From: Bact-08 sp964533215
GTDB taxonomy: Bacteria > Bacteroidota > Bacteroidia > Bacteroidales > UBA932
Direction: 5' to 3'
Length of the DNA stretch: 64,000 nucleotides
Assembly: GCA_964533215.1 (NCBI GenBank)
Contig: CAZHLJ010000004.1
Coordinates: forward strand, 124,001-188,000
The notes below the pieces were generated by a model that was given only the letters and a program-made list of their open reading frames with translations, did not search any database and was not told the DNA's origin. This document shows, one piece after another, positions 9,236 to 17,830 of the stretch (position 1 is its first letter; every line of letters begins with the position of its first letter). The position numbers and the translations under genes are program-made.

Positions 9236-9589
9236 ATGCAACTGGAAATACTAAAATCAAAAATTCACAGAGCCCGTGTGACTGAGGCTAACCTCAACTA
9301 CATTGGCAGCATCACCATAGATGCAGACCTTGCCGATGCAGCAGGACTTTACTCAAATGAAAAGGTTCTGGTGGTTAACATAACTAACGGCGAGAGACTT
9401 GAAACCTACGTAATAAAGGGAGAAAGAGGAAGTGGAAAGATTGGAATAAATGGAGCAGCGGCTCACAAGTTCTCCATAGACGACCTTGTAATAATAATGT
9501 CATTTGCCAACATGTCCCCGGATGAGGCCCTTGCATTTAAACCCAAGGTTATTTTCCCAGACTCGAATACAAACAAGTTAGTCATTTAA
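9236..9589 (+). CDS. panD: Aspartate 1-decarboxylase
   Basis: PanD decarboxylates L-aspartate to beta-alanine, the substrate of the PanC encoded just upstream. The 117-residue precursor has the self-cleavage site G24-S25 in NLNYIGSITID; cleavage turns Ser25 into the pyruvoyl cofactor. NGERLETYVIKGERGSGKIGINGAAAH is the usual conserved core and includes the active-site region. Length is normal for the family. It lies 1 base after panC and 7 bases before the flippase-like gene, so it is almost surely cotranscribed. Confidence 0.97.
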   Translation: MQLEILKSKIHRARVTEANLNYIGSITIDADLADAAGLYSNEKVLVVNITNGERLETYVIKGERGSGKIGINGAAAHKFSIDDLVIIMSFANMSPDEALAFKPKVIFPDSNTNKLVI

Positions 9590-9596
9590 TCATGTA

Positions 9597-10601
9597 ATGA
9601 AGAAGTTCTACTCCGCAATCAAATATATACTGCTTCTCTCGGTTGCTCTTCTGTTCCTATGGGCTTCCTTCAAAGGGGTTAAGTGGCAAGATTTTGTGGA
9701 GGGACTTGAAAGTGCAGATTTTTATTGGATAGGGTTATCCATGATTGTAAGCATGGTCGCCTTTCTTATAAGAGCCCTACGCTGGAGGTTGATAATGCTT
9801 CCTCTAGGCAAGCCTGTAAAGATAAGAGATGCTTGGGATGGGATAAATATAGGATATCTTACAAACTTTGCCATACCAAGGGCAGGAGAACTTGCACGAT
9901 GTGGAGTATTGTCTCGTAAAACCGGAATTCCATTTGAGACAGTTGCCGGGACTGTTGTACTGGAGAGAAGCATAGATGTTCTCTCTTTATCCTTGGTCTT
10001 TTTTTCTGTGCTGATTTTTTCATGGGATACTTTCGGTTTTTTTATCAAAAGCGAAATAATTTCATCAATTCAACAGAAGCTCTCTTTTGACCTTATGTGG
10101 ATTTTAATTGCAACAGTATTTGCTTTTGGGGTTTTTATCTATATGATATACAAATACCGCAAGAGACATCCCGTACTGAAAAAAATTTCACAAATAGTCA
10201 AAGGAGTCTTTAAAGGAGTGGTTGCTGGTTTCAGGATGCCTCAAAAATGGATTTTTCTAACATATACTGTCTTGCTCTGGGCTTGCTACTGGCTTATGAG
10301 TTGGACAACTATTATGGCTTTCCCTGCTGTATATGGACTTGGAGCAGGTGATGCCCTTTTCCTGATGATGATAGGAGGATTGGCATGGGTAGTCCCTGTT
10401 CAAGGAGGAATCGGTGCATATCATTTCATTGTCTCTCTTTCTCTTGCTTCTGTATATGGAATCTCGCAAACCACCGGGGTTATTTTTGCCACTATATCTC
10501 ATGAGTCTCAGGCCTTGACTATGCTGATATGCGGAGTTACATCTTTCATTAGTTTTTCGATAAGTAAGCGCAAAATCACTAATTCGGAGGGATTGGTATG
10601 A
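9597..10601 (+). CDS. Lysylphosphatidylglycerol synthase TM region / UPF0104-like integral membrane protein
   Basis: The 334-residue protein has about eight hydrophobic segments and the family's conserved pieces RALRWRLIML near residue 60, RAGELARCGVLSRKTGIPFETVAGTVVLERSIDVLSL near 95-135, and a late GGIGAYHFIVSL. This is the flippase-like membrane half found in MprF and in stand-alone UPF0104 proteins; there is no cytoplasmic aminoacyl-phospholipid synthase domain. A lipid-transport role in the inner membrane is inferred from the family, and the lipid is unknown. It overlaps the next gene by 4 bases (ATGA), so it is translationally coupled to a sensor kinase. Confidence 0.85.
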   Translation: MKKFYSAIKYILLLSVALLFLWASFKGVKWQDFVEGLESADFYWIGLSMIVSMVAFLIRALRWRLIMLPLGKPVKIRDAWDGINIGYLTNFAIPRAGELARCGVLSRKTGIPFETVAGTVVLERSIDVLSLSLVFFSVLIFSWDTFGFFIKSEIISSIQQKLSFDLMWILIATVFAFGVFIYMIYKYRKRHPVLKKISQIVKGVFKGVVAGFRMPQKWIFLTYTVLLWACYWLMSWTTIMAFPAVYGLGAGDALFLMMIGGLAWVVPVQGGIGAYHFIVSLSLASVYGISQTTGVIFATISHESQALTMLICGVTSFISFSISKRKITNSEGLV

Positions 10602-12520
10602 GAATAAAAATTCTGTCTTTCATTATCCTGTTTTCATTGTTATTTTCTGCTTTTGAAGAAATTTTAGCCCAAGGTTTTCAAAAAAAGAGAGACACGGGTA
10701 AATATCTGATTATCTGCTCCTACAACCCCGACACTAAAAGAATGTCTGATTTCATTTCAGACTTTGAAAAAAGTATCAGTGAGGTCAAAGAGCCCTACCA
10801 AATAGTTATCGAAGACATGGGGTTCAAGAACTTCAGCACTGAAGCCTTTACCTGGACAAGCGAGATAAACGCGATTCTGGGAAAATATAAAGATCACAAT
10901 CTCAAGGCCATAATATTACTAGGCCAAGAGGCTTGGTCATCTTTCCTTGGAGTCAAGAACATTCCTGAAAACATCCCTTTTTTTGCATCTTATGCCAGTC
11001 TTAATGGTATAGAGTTACCAAAGGAAATTGTAACCGCTGATTGGATGCCCACTTCGCTTAACATGTCATCTAAAGCCTCAAGAATAGGTATCGGCGGTGG
11101 CATTCTCACAGAATATAACATTGCCAAAAACATCGATCTTATCAGAAGCTTTTACCCAGATGTAAACAACATTGTCTTCGTATCTGACAATACCTACGGC
11201 GGGCTCTCTTTACAATCATTGGTAATAAAAGAGATGAAAAAGTATCCGGAGTTGGGTCTTACATTGATAGATGGTAGAAAATATAATACCGACCAGTCTG
11301 AAATAATTGTCAAGAACCTTCCTGAAAAAAGTGTGATTCTCCTTGGTACATGGAGGGTCAACAAGGGGGGGATAAACGTCGTCAGCACCTCACTTACAAA
11401 GCTTATCGAGGCTAATCCAAAGATTCCTGTGTTTTCTCTTTCAAGTACCGGTATAGGAAGTGTGGCAATAGGAGGATACATCCCCAGATATGGATCAAAC
11501 GCAAAATATATCGTAAACCAGATAAAAAACTACGAAAAAGGAAATATCGACTCCGTAAAATTTGCCACATCAGGAGGAGTATACGAATTCGACAGACGCA
11601 AGCTTGATGAGTTAGGGATAAGGGAGGACCATCTACCCTCTTCTGATATTGTTTTTGTTGACAGCGAAGATCCTAGAATTTCCACATACCAAAATTACAT
11701 AATCATCATATCTTGTATTTCATTATTATTGGTTTGTCTTTTTACCTACATGACAGTGCTTTGGTCAAAAAACAGACGACTCAGATGTATTCTGGAATTG
11801 CACGGTAAGGATTTATTACAAGCAAAAGAGAAAGCTGAGGAATCAGACAGGCTCAAAACAGCCTTCCTTGCAAACATGAGCCACGAAATACGCACACCAC
11901 TTAATGCTATTGTCGGATTTTCAGATATTCTCTCTACAGAGAATCTGAAACCAGAAGAAAAAATAAAATACAACAAGCTGGTATCTCAGAATTCAGATAT
12001 CCTGCTTACTCTTATTAATGATATTCTGGATATTACCCGTTTGGAGACAGGCAACATGAAGTTCACCTATGATAAAATTGACATAAATTTTCTTATCCGG
12101 CAGGTAATCAGTACGACCCAACATCTAAGAAAGCCTTCGATCAATTATTCATTCAATCCCTCCAGAGAGAGCCTTATCCTGACAACGGACTACAAAAGGC
12201 TGACTCAGGTGTTCATAAACCTGATCACCAATGCCAACAAGTTCACCGAAAAGGGGTCAATAACCATTGACTATACTGTGAATGCAGAAAAAAATATTGT
12301 TTTGTTTTCTGTAACCGATACTGGCGTAGGAATTCCAAAAGACAAACAAAAAAATGTCTTCCGCAGATTTGAGAAACTAGATGAATATAAGCAAGGTACA
12401 GGTCTAGGGCTTGCAATATGCAAGCAAATTATAACCATGCTTGGAGGGGATATCTGGATAGATTCAGAGTACACAAACGGAGCAAGATTTTACTTTTTTC
12501 ATCCTATGGAATTAGGGTAA
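10598..12520 (+). CDS. Membrane histidine kinase with a periplasmic ABC-substrate-binding-like sensor domain
   Basis: The 640-residue protein starts with a signal/anchor segment, then ~340 residues that read like an ABC_sub_bind-type periplasmic ligand-binding fold (YLIICSYNPDTKRMSDF..., NIPFFASYASLNG, IPVFSLSSTGIGSVAIGGY), a membrane helix near residues 367-389, a HisKA box with H429 in NMSHEIRTPLNAIVG, and a HATPase domain with N-box NLITNANKF, G1 DTGVGIP and G2 GTGLGLAI. No receiver domain is attached and no response regulator gene is adjacent, so the partner is elsewhere. Autophosphorylation on H429 in response to a periplasmic ligand is inferred. It is the last gene of the panC-panD-flippase-kinase run. 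Confidence 0.88.
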   Translation: MRIKILSFIILFSLLFSAFEEILAQGFQKKRDTGKYLIICSYNPDTKRMSDFISDFEKSISEVKEPYQIVIEDMGFKNFSTEAFTWTSEINAILGKYKDHNLKAIILLGQEAWSSFLGVKNIPENIPFFASYASLNGIELPKEIVTADWMPTSLNMSSKASRIGIGGGILTEYNIAKNIDLIRSFYPDVNNIVFVSDNTYGGLSLQSLVIKEMKKYPELGLTLIDGRKYNTDQSEIIVKNLPEKSVILLGTWRVNKGGINVVSTSLTKLIEANPKIPVFSLSSTGIGSVAIGGYIPRYGSNAKYIVNQIKNYEKGNIDSVKFATSGGVYEFDRRKLDELGIREDHLPSSDIVFVDSEDPRISTYQNYIIIISCISLLLVCLFTYMTVLWSKNRRLRCILELHGKDLLQAKEKAEESDRLKTAFLANMSHEIRTPLNAIVGFSDILSTENLKPEEKIKYNKLVSQNSDILLTLINDILDITRLETGNMKFTYDKIDINFLIRQVISTTQHLRKPSINYSFNPSRESLILTTDYKRLTQVFINLITNANKFTEKGSITIDYTVNAEKNIVLFSVTDTGVGIPKDKQKNVFRRFEKLDEYKQGTGLGLAICKQIITMLGGDIWIDSEYTNGARFYFFHPMELG

Positions 12521-12605
12521 ACGGAGTCTAAATTGTATTTAATACGTAGGGAAATTATCCCCTTGGTTTATTCCCTTAGGTTAATATAATTTAGTTTAGG
12601 TAGGT

Positions 12606-12644
12606 AATAGCGTCCATATTAAAATATGGACGCTATTATTGTTT
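12606..12644. terminator. Bidirectional intrinsic terminator-like hairpin between convergent genes
   Basis: A perfect 15-bp inverted repeat (arms 12606-12620 and 12623-12637, sequence AATAGCGTCCATATT and its complement) is followed by ATTGTTTT on the plus side. It lies between the sensor kinase (plus) and the repeat lipoprotein (minus) and would stop both transcripts. Confidence 0.75.
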
Positions 12645-12655
12645 TACCAATTTGC

Positions 12656-14527
12656 TTATTTTCCAGCTCCAGGGCCAGGTAATGACATCTTATTTGTTGG
12701 ATTGCCTTTTGTAATTATGTCCTGAGCCCGGAGTGACAAAATCTTTTCCGAAACTCCATCGTTGTCCCAGAACACCCGACCCTCTCCAGCCTTAATGTAT
12801 AAATCATCCCGGCCATGATTATCGAGCATGAAGAGAGAGTAGTGGAAATTATTAATACTGTTGACAGCCAAGTTACCTGAAAATATAATCACTTCATCAC
12901 AAGTGGTGCCATTTGCGGCGGTATAAAGTATTTTTACGAAAACAGTGAAAGACTGGCCATTGCCAACAACAAAACTACCATTCCCAACACTTGTGGAGAT
13001 AACCGTCCCGCTTGAATTAACTTCTGTAAACTCAACATTAACGGTAAGAGCTGTATTGTTCTGACCTGCAAACTGAACACGCAAATAGGCGAATTCCGTT
13101 CCAATTGCATAATCATTTGGTATGTTTGTACCTTTCAATACAGATGGCCTTAATTGATAAATTCCGGTCACGGTTGGTGGTGTGGTTCCAGTGTTCACAG
13201 GCATTCCCAACCTCTTCATCTCATCAATGATACTTTGAGGTACAAGATTATTAATATCGTTGGTCAGTCCATTTGCCCTATACTCCTCACCATATGCAGT
13301 ACCAACACTGTTAGTAGCATAGGCCCTTACATAGTATGTTGTCCCCGCAGTAAGACCGGTAACCGAGCTAGTGAAAGAACCTGTTCCGGTTCCATTGGTA
13401 GTCTTGGAATTTGCAATCGTAGGACCAGTCGATGTTCCCCAGCACACACCTCTGGCTGTAATTGCTGCACCACCATCGTTTGTAACGTTACCGCCACTCG
13501 TAACGGATGTGGATGTTATGTTGGTTAAAGCCGTGGTTGTAACTGTCGGAATAGTGGCAAGTGCCGTAAGTGTTATCTGGCTACCATAAGCTGTGCCAAC
13601 ACTGTTTGTTGCATAAGCCCTTACATAATATGTTGCTCCCGGTGTGAGGCCTGTTATTGAACTAGTAAAAACTCCCGTTCCTGTTCCGTTGGTTGTCTTT
13701 GAGTTTGAAACAGTAGGATTTTGGCTGGTACTCCAGCAGACACCCCTTGCTGTGACGGAAGCTCCACCATCGCTGGTTATATTACCGCCACTTGTGGCTG
13801 TTGTCGATGTAATGGCCGAAGCTGCTGTTGTGGTAAGTGTTGGAAGGACCGCAAGTGCGGTGAAGGTTATCTGATTTCCGTAGGAAGTGCCGACACTGTT
13901 TGTAGCATAAGCTCTGGCATAATATAATGTTCCAGGAGCAAGCCCGGTGATAGAACTTGTAAATATGCCTATACCAGTTCCATCAGAGGTCTTGGAATTG
14001 GATATCGTAGGAGTTTGGACAGTGCCCCAGCAGACTCCTCTTGCAGTTATTGCCGAGCCTCCGTCACTGGTGATATTGCCTCCGCTTGTTGCTGTAGTGG
14101 CAGTAATGGCAGATGCATCCGTGGTAGTAAGCGTTCCAAGGATTGCCGTTGCACTGAAAGTCATCTGAGAGCCATAGGCTGTACCAACGCTGTTTGTTGC
14201 ATACGCTCTTACATAATATGTAACACCCGGAGAAAGGTTGGTTATTGAACTGGTAAAACTGCCAATTCCAGTACCATCTGATGTCTTTGGATCGGAAGTC
14301 GTAGGGTTCTGTAAAGTACTCCAACATATTCCACGTGATGTGACTGCGGCTCCTCCATCAGAGGTTATCGTTCCTCCGCACGTTGCTGTAGTAGAGGTAA
14401 TGTTTGTAACCGAAGCCGTAGAGACGACAGGTATCACCTTTACAGCTGCTTTTTTGCAGCTAATGATTTGCAGTGAGCAAATCAACCCTGTAATAAGCAT
14501 AATGCTAATTGCTAAAACTTTTTTCAT
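12656..14527 (-). CDS. Lipoprotein with four tandem 98-residue fibronectin-III-like repeats and an unknown C-terminal domain
   Basis: The 623-residue product has a lipoprotein signal with lipobox IISC (C24). Four consecutive repeats of exactly 98 residues begin near residues 33, 131, 229 and 327. Each contains T-ATSGGNITSDGG, a GVCW (or GICW) with one cysteine, a glycine/threonine loop (SDGTGIGSFTSSI) and the strand YYVRAYATNSVGTAYG, a pattern often seen in Bacteroidota surface proteins and close to fibronectin type III. The C-terminal ~205 residues contain LRPSVLKGTNIPNDYAIGTEFAYLRVQ and I cannot name them. A surface-exposed binding or spacer role is inferred. The gene stands alone, with a hairpin terminator after it. 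Confidence 0.8.
   Translation of the reverse strand: MKKVLAISIMLITGLICSLQIISCKKAAVKVIPVVSTASVTNITSTTATCGGTITSDGGAAVTSRGICWSTLQNPTTSDPKTSDGTGIGSFTSSITNLSPGVTYYVRAYATNSVGTAYGSQMTFSATAILGTLTTTDASAITATTATSGGNITSDGGSAITARGVCWGTVQTPTISNSKTSDGTGIGIFTSSITGLAPGTLYYARAYATNSVGTSYGNQITFTALAVLPTLTTTAASAITSTTATSGGNITSDGGASVTARGVCWSTSQNPTVSNSKTTNGTGTGVFTSSITGLTPGATYYVRAYATNSVGTAYGSQITLTALATIPTVTTTALTNITSTSVTSGGNVTNDGGAAITARGVCWGTSTGPTIANSKTTNGTGTGSFTSSVTGLTAGTTYYVRAYATNSVGTAYGEEYRANGLTNDINNLVPQSIIDEMKRLGMPVNTGTTPPTVTGIYQLRPSVLKGTNIPNDYAIGTEFAYLRVQFAGQNNTALTVNVEFTEVNSSGTVISTSVGNGSFVVGNGQSFTVFVKILYTAANGTTCDEVIIFSGNLAVNSINNFHYSLFMLDNHGRDDLYIKAGEGRVFWDNDGVSEKILSLRAQDIITKGNPTNKMSLPGPGAGK
13286..14431 (-). repeat. 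Tandem repeat array, 294-bp unit, four copies (last copy slightly shorter)
   Basis: Within the lipoprotein gene the GVCW-coding block recurs every 294 bases (near 14322, 14028, 13734 and 13440). Copies are similar but clearly diverged at the DNA level, so this is a domain duplication rather than a recent exact repeat. Confidence 0.85.
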
Positions 14528-14815
14528 CGGTATAATTGTTAGGATTATAACTATTTTGAATAGGAGTGATGAAAGTATTTACACTCCGAAAGAGCTGCTA
14601 AATCCAAACACTGGGATATTTGGATTGGAACAACGGATGTTAAAATTTTTCTTATATAAATTTATGAAAAAAAATAATATATTGTTGCTTAAAATTGGTT
14701 TTGGTTTAACTTTTGTAATAATATAACCATAAAACACTGCATTATGGCAGAGTTTTTGTGAATTCCCGCATCTATTCGCCAGAGCTTATTCTGACGATAT
14801 AAATTTAAAATCTCA
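14528..14815. other. AT-rich divergent intergenic region
   Basis: These 288 bases separate the repeat lipoprotein (minus) from the thioredoxin gene (plus). I see no convincing coding frame of its own; an apparent frame from 14238 to 14726 only continues a shadow of the repeat gene. An 8-bp inverted repeat (AATCCAAA 14601-14608, TTTGGATT 14619-14626) is the only structure noticed. Promoters for both genes should lie here but no good TAnnTTTG element was found. Confidence 0.5.
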
Positions 14816-15907
14816 ATGAAAAAATTTACTACACTGTTCCTATGCCTGATAGTGTCATTAGGCATCAATGCTCAGGAGAACAAGGAGACTAAAGGGGTGG
14901 TTTTCAGCCATGGTACCTTGGCTGAATCTCTTGCAAAGGCAAAAGCAAACAAAAAAGGTCCGAAACTTGTATTCCTGGATTGCTACACATCTTGGTGCGG
15001 TCCATGCAAGTACATGGCCAACACTGTTTTTCCTATGGAAATCGCAGGAAAGTTCTTCAATGCCAATTTCGTGAACATCAAGATTGACATGGAAAAAGGC
15101 GAAGGTGTCGATATTGCAAAAAAATATGCTGTAAAAGCTTATCCTACCTTCCTTATCCTTGATGCTGAAGGAAATGAAGTCAATCGTGTAGTAGGTGGCG
15201 GTGAGGCTGAAGAGTTTATCAAAAAAATCCAGAATGCAATGGATGTGAACAATAGTCCTAAAGCCAAGAAAGCTGCATACGATGCAAACAAGAGCATCGA
15301 AAACGCTATTGCTTACATGGAGGTGCTGTCATCTTCATATATGGAGAAAGAGCAGAACGATTTCTTTGCAGAGATTTTCCCAGGTCTGTCTACAGAAGAT
15401 AGATATTCAGATAAAATGTGGCAGTACCTTTCTCCAATGCTTGGAAATCCAGATTCAAAGATATTCCAGATTGTATTGGACGAAAAGAACATTGCAGATG
15501 AAAACCTGACTAAAGAAAAGGTTGACGGAACTATTTGCTATGGTTTGAAAGGTTATGCTTTCGGATATGTTACCGGAAGAATGCAGAACCCAGATAAGGC
15601 AGCTATCATGAACAAAGTAAGCTATCTGAACCTCCTTTCAAACAAAGATGAGTCTGCTCCATATTTTGTCAAGGTTGCAAAATTGTATTCTGAAGACAAG
15701 ATTGAAGAGATTGCTGCATTGTTGGATCTTAAAGTTTTGATGAGATTCAGTGAGAGCGACAGAGGAATGGTGGAAAAACTTATCCTCTCGGTAAAGGGCT
15801 TGTCAAAAGAGAAGAAAGCTGAATACATAAAAGCCAAGATAGACTACTTTAACGCTCAGGCAAAATCCAACGAGGAATATTATCAGAAACTGACTGCCAG
15901 TAAATAA
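14816..15907 (+). CDS. Secreted thioredoxin-family protein
   Basis: The 363-residue product has a signal peptide (KKFTTLFLCLIVSLGINAQ) and a thioredoxin fold at about residues 25-145 with the active site WCGPC (C61 and C64) and the cis-proline region AYPTFLILDAEG. The preceding DCYTSWCGPC and YMANTVFP resemble the thioredoxin-like group near DsbD-gamma and YbbN-like proteins that act in the periplasm. The C-terminal ~210 residues are a helical region of unknown function. Periplasmic disulfide reduction or isomerisation is inferred. A strong hairpin terminator follows, so it is probably monocistronic. Confidence 0.87.
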   Translation: MKKFTTLFLCLIVSLGINAQENKETKGVVFSHGTLAESLAKAKANKKGPKLVFLDCYTSWCGPCKYMANTVFPMEIAGKFFNANFVNIKIDMEKGEGVDIAKKYAVKAYPTFLILDAEGNEVNRVVGGGEAEEFIKKIQNAMDVNNSPKAKKAAYDANKSIENAIAYMEVLSSSYMEKEQNDFFAEIFPGLSTEDRYSDKMWQYLSPMLGNPDSKIFQIVLDEKNIADENLTKEKVDGTICYGLKGYAFGYVTGRMQNPDKAAIMNKVSYLNLLSNKDESAPYFVKVAKLYSEDKIEEIAALLDLKVLMRFSESDRGMVEKLILSVKGLSKEKKAEYIKAKIDYFNAQAKSNEEYYQKLTASK

Positions 15908-15924
15908 TTTTATCCAATATTTAT

Positions 15925-15965
15925 AATCCAGCGTACCAGCTCCATAGTGTATGCTGGATTTTTTA
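15925..15965 (+). terminator. Intrinsic terminator after the thioredoxin gene
   Basis: Arms AATCCAGCGTAC (15925-15936) and GTATGCTGGATT (15949-15960) pair with a single G-T position and are followed by a T-run to 15964. Confidence 0.85.
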
Positions 15966-15980
15966 TTTAAAATATTTTCA

Positions 15981-15988
15981 TAATTTTG
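15981..15988 (+). promoter_or_regulatory. Possible -7 box for the ECF sigma gene
   Basis: TAATTTTG fits TAnnTTTG. A transcript starting just after it would exclude the upstream TTG codon at 15986 and supports the ATG at 16022 as start. No clear -33 element is seen. Confidence 0.35.
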
Positions 15989-16021
15989 GAATTGTCAATC
16001 AAGCAATTTTCAAAATTATCA

Positions 16022-16603
16022 ATGCAAAAAAGCTGGAATCAATCTGAAGACCCCAAGATTTTTTTTGAAAAAATCTACACTCTTCATTTGCATAAAGTAC
16101 AGTTTTTTGCATATAATTTCCTTCACGACTATGAATTAGCAAAAAGCATTGCTCATGACACTTTCGTATCTATCTGGGAAAATTGGGATAGTATCGATTT
16201 TGAGAGAGATCCTCTTCCATACATTTTGACTCTTACTAAGAACAAGTGTCTGAACATTCTTCGTAAAAATAAAGTTGAGCAGAAATTCCAGAATTTTTCT
16301 AAATATGCATACGACAAAGAGTCTTTGAATTATCTGGCATTAAAGGACTCTTCCGCAACCAAATTATATTCAAAGGAGATTGAGTCCATCCTTAGCCATT
16401 CGATGAGCAAAATGCCGGAAAAAATAAAGCAGACTTTTTGCATGAGCAGATTCGACAATATGAAATACGAAGAGATTGCAAATCTGTTGGGAATTTCTGT
16501 CAAAACGGTTGAAAGCAGGATGATGTCTGCTTTAAAGATACTTAGAGTTAATTTTAAAGATTATTTACCCCATTTTATAGGGTTTATATTTCTTATTTTG
16601 TGA
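16022..16603 (+). CDS. RNA polymerase ECF-type sigma-70 factor
   Basis: The 193-residue protein (from ATG 16022) has sigma region 2 (YNFLHDYELAKSIAHDTFVSIWENW, then YILTLTKNKCLNILRK) and region 4 (SKMPEKIKQTFCMSRFDNMKYEEIANLLGISVKTVESRMMSALKILR). This is the Bacteroidota ECF family that directs transcription of SusC/SusD-type uptake genes. It lies 20 bases before a FecR-type anti-sigma gene, with the SusC gene next, so the three form a surface-signalling system: ligand binding by SusC would release this sigma factor through FecR. A longer frame from TTG 15986 exists, but I judge ATG 16022 more likely. Confidence 0.92.
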   Translation: MQKSWNQSEDPKIFFEKIYTLHLHKVQFFAYNFLHDYELAKSIAHDTFVSIWENWDSIDFERDPLPYILTLTKNKCLNILRKNKVEQKFQNFSKYAYDKESLNYLALKDSSATKLYSKEIESILSHSMSKMPEKIKQTFCMSRFDNMKYEEIANLLGISVKTVESRMMSALKILRVNFKDYLPHFIGFIFLIL

Positions 16604-16623
16604 TTATATAGAGGGGATTTATT

Positions 16624-17658
16624 ATGACTAAAAAACTTATCATAAAATATCTGAGCGGAAAAGCAAGCGAGATGGAAGAGCATGAGGTCCTTGAGTGGGT
16701 AAACAAGAGTGAGGAAAATGTCAAGTACTTCATTACTCTTAAAAATCTCTGGATTTTCCAAAACATGCCAGTAAGTATCGCTGATTCTGAAGAACTTAGC
16801 GAGATGGAAAAGATTACTAGCTCAAAACCAAAATTTAAGAGCCGTTTAAAATCTTTTTCCTTTTTACAATATGCTGCTGCAACAATAATAGTTTTGTTGG
16901 CTCTCGATCTCTACTTCAATCTCGAAGATAAGTTCAGGACTGCTCCAGTACAAGAGAGGGTTTATCCTATGTCGGGAGTGCCTGCAAAATATAAACACGT
17001 CTTATATACTAACAATGGTGTAAAAGGTTATGCCGAGCTACCTGATGGGTCAAAAGTCTGGTTGAATTCTGCTAGTAAACTCATTTATCCAGACAAGTTC
17101 ATAGGAGATACCAGAGAAGTTGAAGTTTCCGGAGAGGCCTTTTTTGACGTTGTCCACAATCCCAGCAAGCCTATGGTTGTGAGTACAAATAAAAACTTCA
17201 AGGTACAAGTGCTGGGCACAAAGTTCAATATTCGTTCATATGACAATGACAATGAATCTCAGACTACTCTTTTTTCCGGATCTATCAAACTAATCCAGAA
17301 GGCAGCGTCCGACGGGAAAGAGATAGTCACTCAGCTTAGCCCCAAAGAGTCTTTCGTAATAAGGGATAACAATGTCCCTGTGCTTATACGGCAAGCAGAC
17401 ACCTCGAAACAAATCGCATGGAAAGAGGGTAAGTTGATTTTTGATGCAACATCCATGCAAGAGGTTATCAAGAAATTGGAAAGATGGCATGGAACTGTTT
17501 TTATTATAAAAGATCCGGAAATCCTGGACTTCAAAATAACTGCGAATTTCAAATCTGAGTCAATCGTACAGGTTATGGAGATGATAAAATTCTGTTCACT
17601 GATCGATTACACTGTTCAAGGCAACTGTGTAACCCTTCGTAAAAGAATCTCGACCTAA
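16624..17658 (+). CDS. FecR-type anti-sigma factor
   Basis: The 344-residue protein has a short cytoplasmic N-terminus (MTKKLIIKYLSGKASEMEEHEVLEWVN) that would hold the sigma factor, one membrane helix at about residues 78-98 (YAAATIIVLLALDLYF), a periplasmic FecR domain (LPDGSKVWLNSASKLIYP ... EVEVSGEAFFDV) and a C-terminal DUF4974-like part (LIFDATSMQEVIKKLERWHG). It pairs with the ECF sigma gene directly upstream. In this family the periplasmic part senses contact with the STN domain of the cognate TonB-dependent receptor, here the next gene. A terminator follows it, so sigma and anti-sigma are transcribed apart from the transport genes. Confidence 0.93.
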   Translation: MTKKLIIKYLSGKASEMEEHEVLEWVNKSEENVKYFITLKNLWIFQNMPVSIADSEELSEMEKITSSKPKFKSRLKSFSFLQYAAATIIVLLALDLYFNLEDKFRTAPVQERVYPMSGVPAKYKHVLYTNNGVKGYAELPDGSKVWLNSASKLIYPDKFIGDTREVEVSGEAFFDVVHNPSKPMVVSTNKNFKVQVLGTKFNIRSYDNDNESQTTLFSGSIKLIQKAASDGKEIVTQLSPKESFVIRDNNVPVLIRQADTSKQIAWKEGKLIFDATSMQEVIKKLERWHGTVFIIKDPEILDFKITANFKSESIVQVMEMIKFCSLIDYTVQGNCVTLRKRIST

Positions 17659-17699
17659 AGCAATATTTTCTTTTGTCAGTTTCTGCAAAGAGATATCTG

Positions 17700-17742
17700 G
17701 GGATGTTCAATTATAAAAATATTGAGCATCCCAATTTTTTTT
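17700..17742 (+). terminator. Intrinsic terminator between FecR and SusC genes
   Basis: Arms GGGATGTTCAAT (17700-17711) and ATTGAGCATCCC (17721-17732) pair with one G-T wobble and are followed by eight T. It separates the regulatory pair from the uptake genes. Confidence 0.85.
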
Positions 17743-17830
17743 GTAGGGTAAAACTTGCGGTTCGTGTGTACTATTGAGAACCTCACAAAATGAAAATTTG
17801 TTCCCATTATATAACCAAACTGTTAAAACT

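Noticed and set aside
13286..14431. CRISPR-like array suggested by the regular spacing
   Set aside because: The 294-bp periodicity is coding, in frame, diverged between copies and far larger than a CRISPR unit.
14238..14726. 162-codon plus-strand frame over the start of the repeat lipoprotein and the following gap
   Set aside because: Most of it is the opposite strand of the clearly coding repeat array, where similar plus-strand frames recur every 294 bases; its protein has no recognisable feature.
16561..17552. Small minus-strand frames within the FecR gene
   Set aside because: They are antisense to a gene with full FecR domain structure and show no independent signals.
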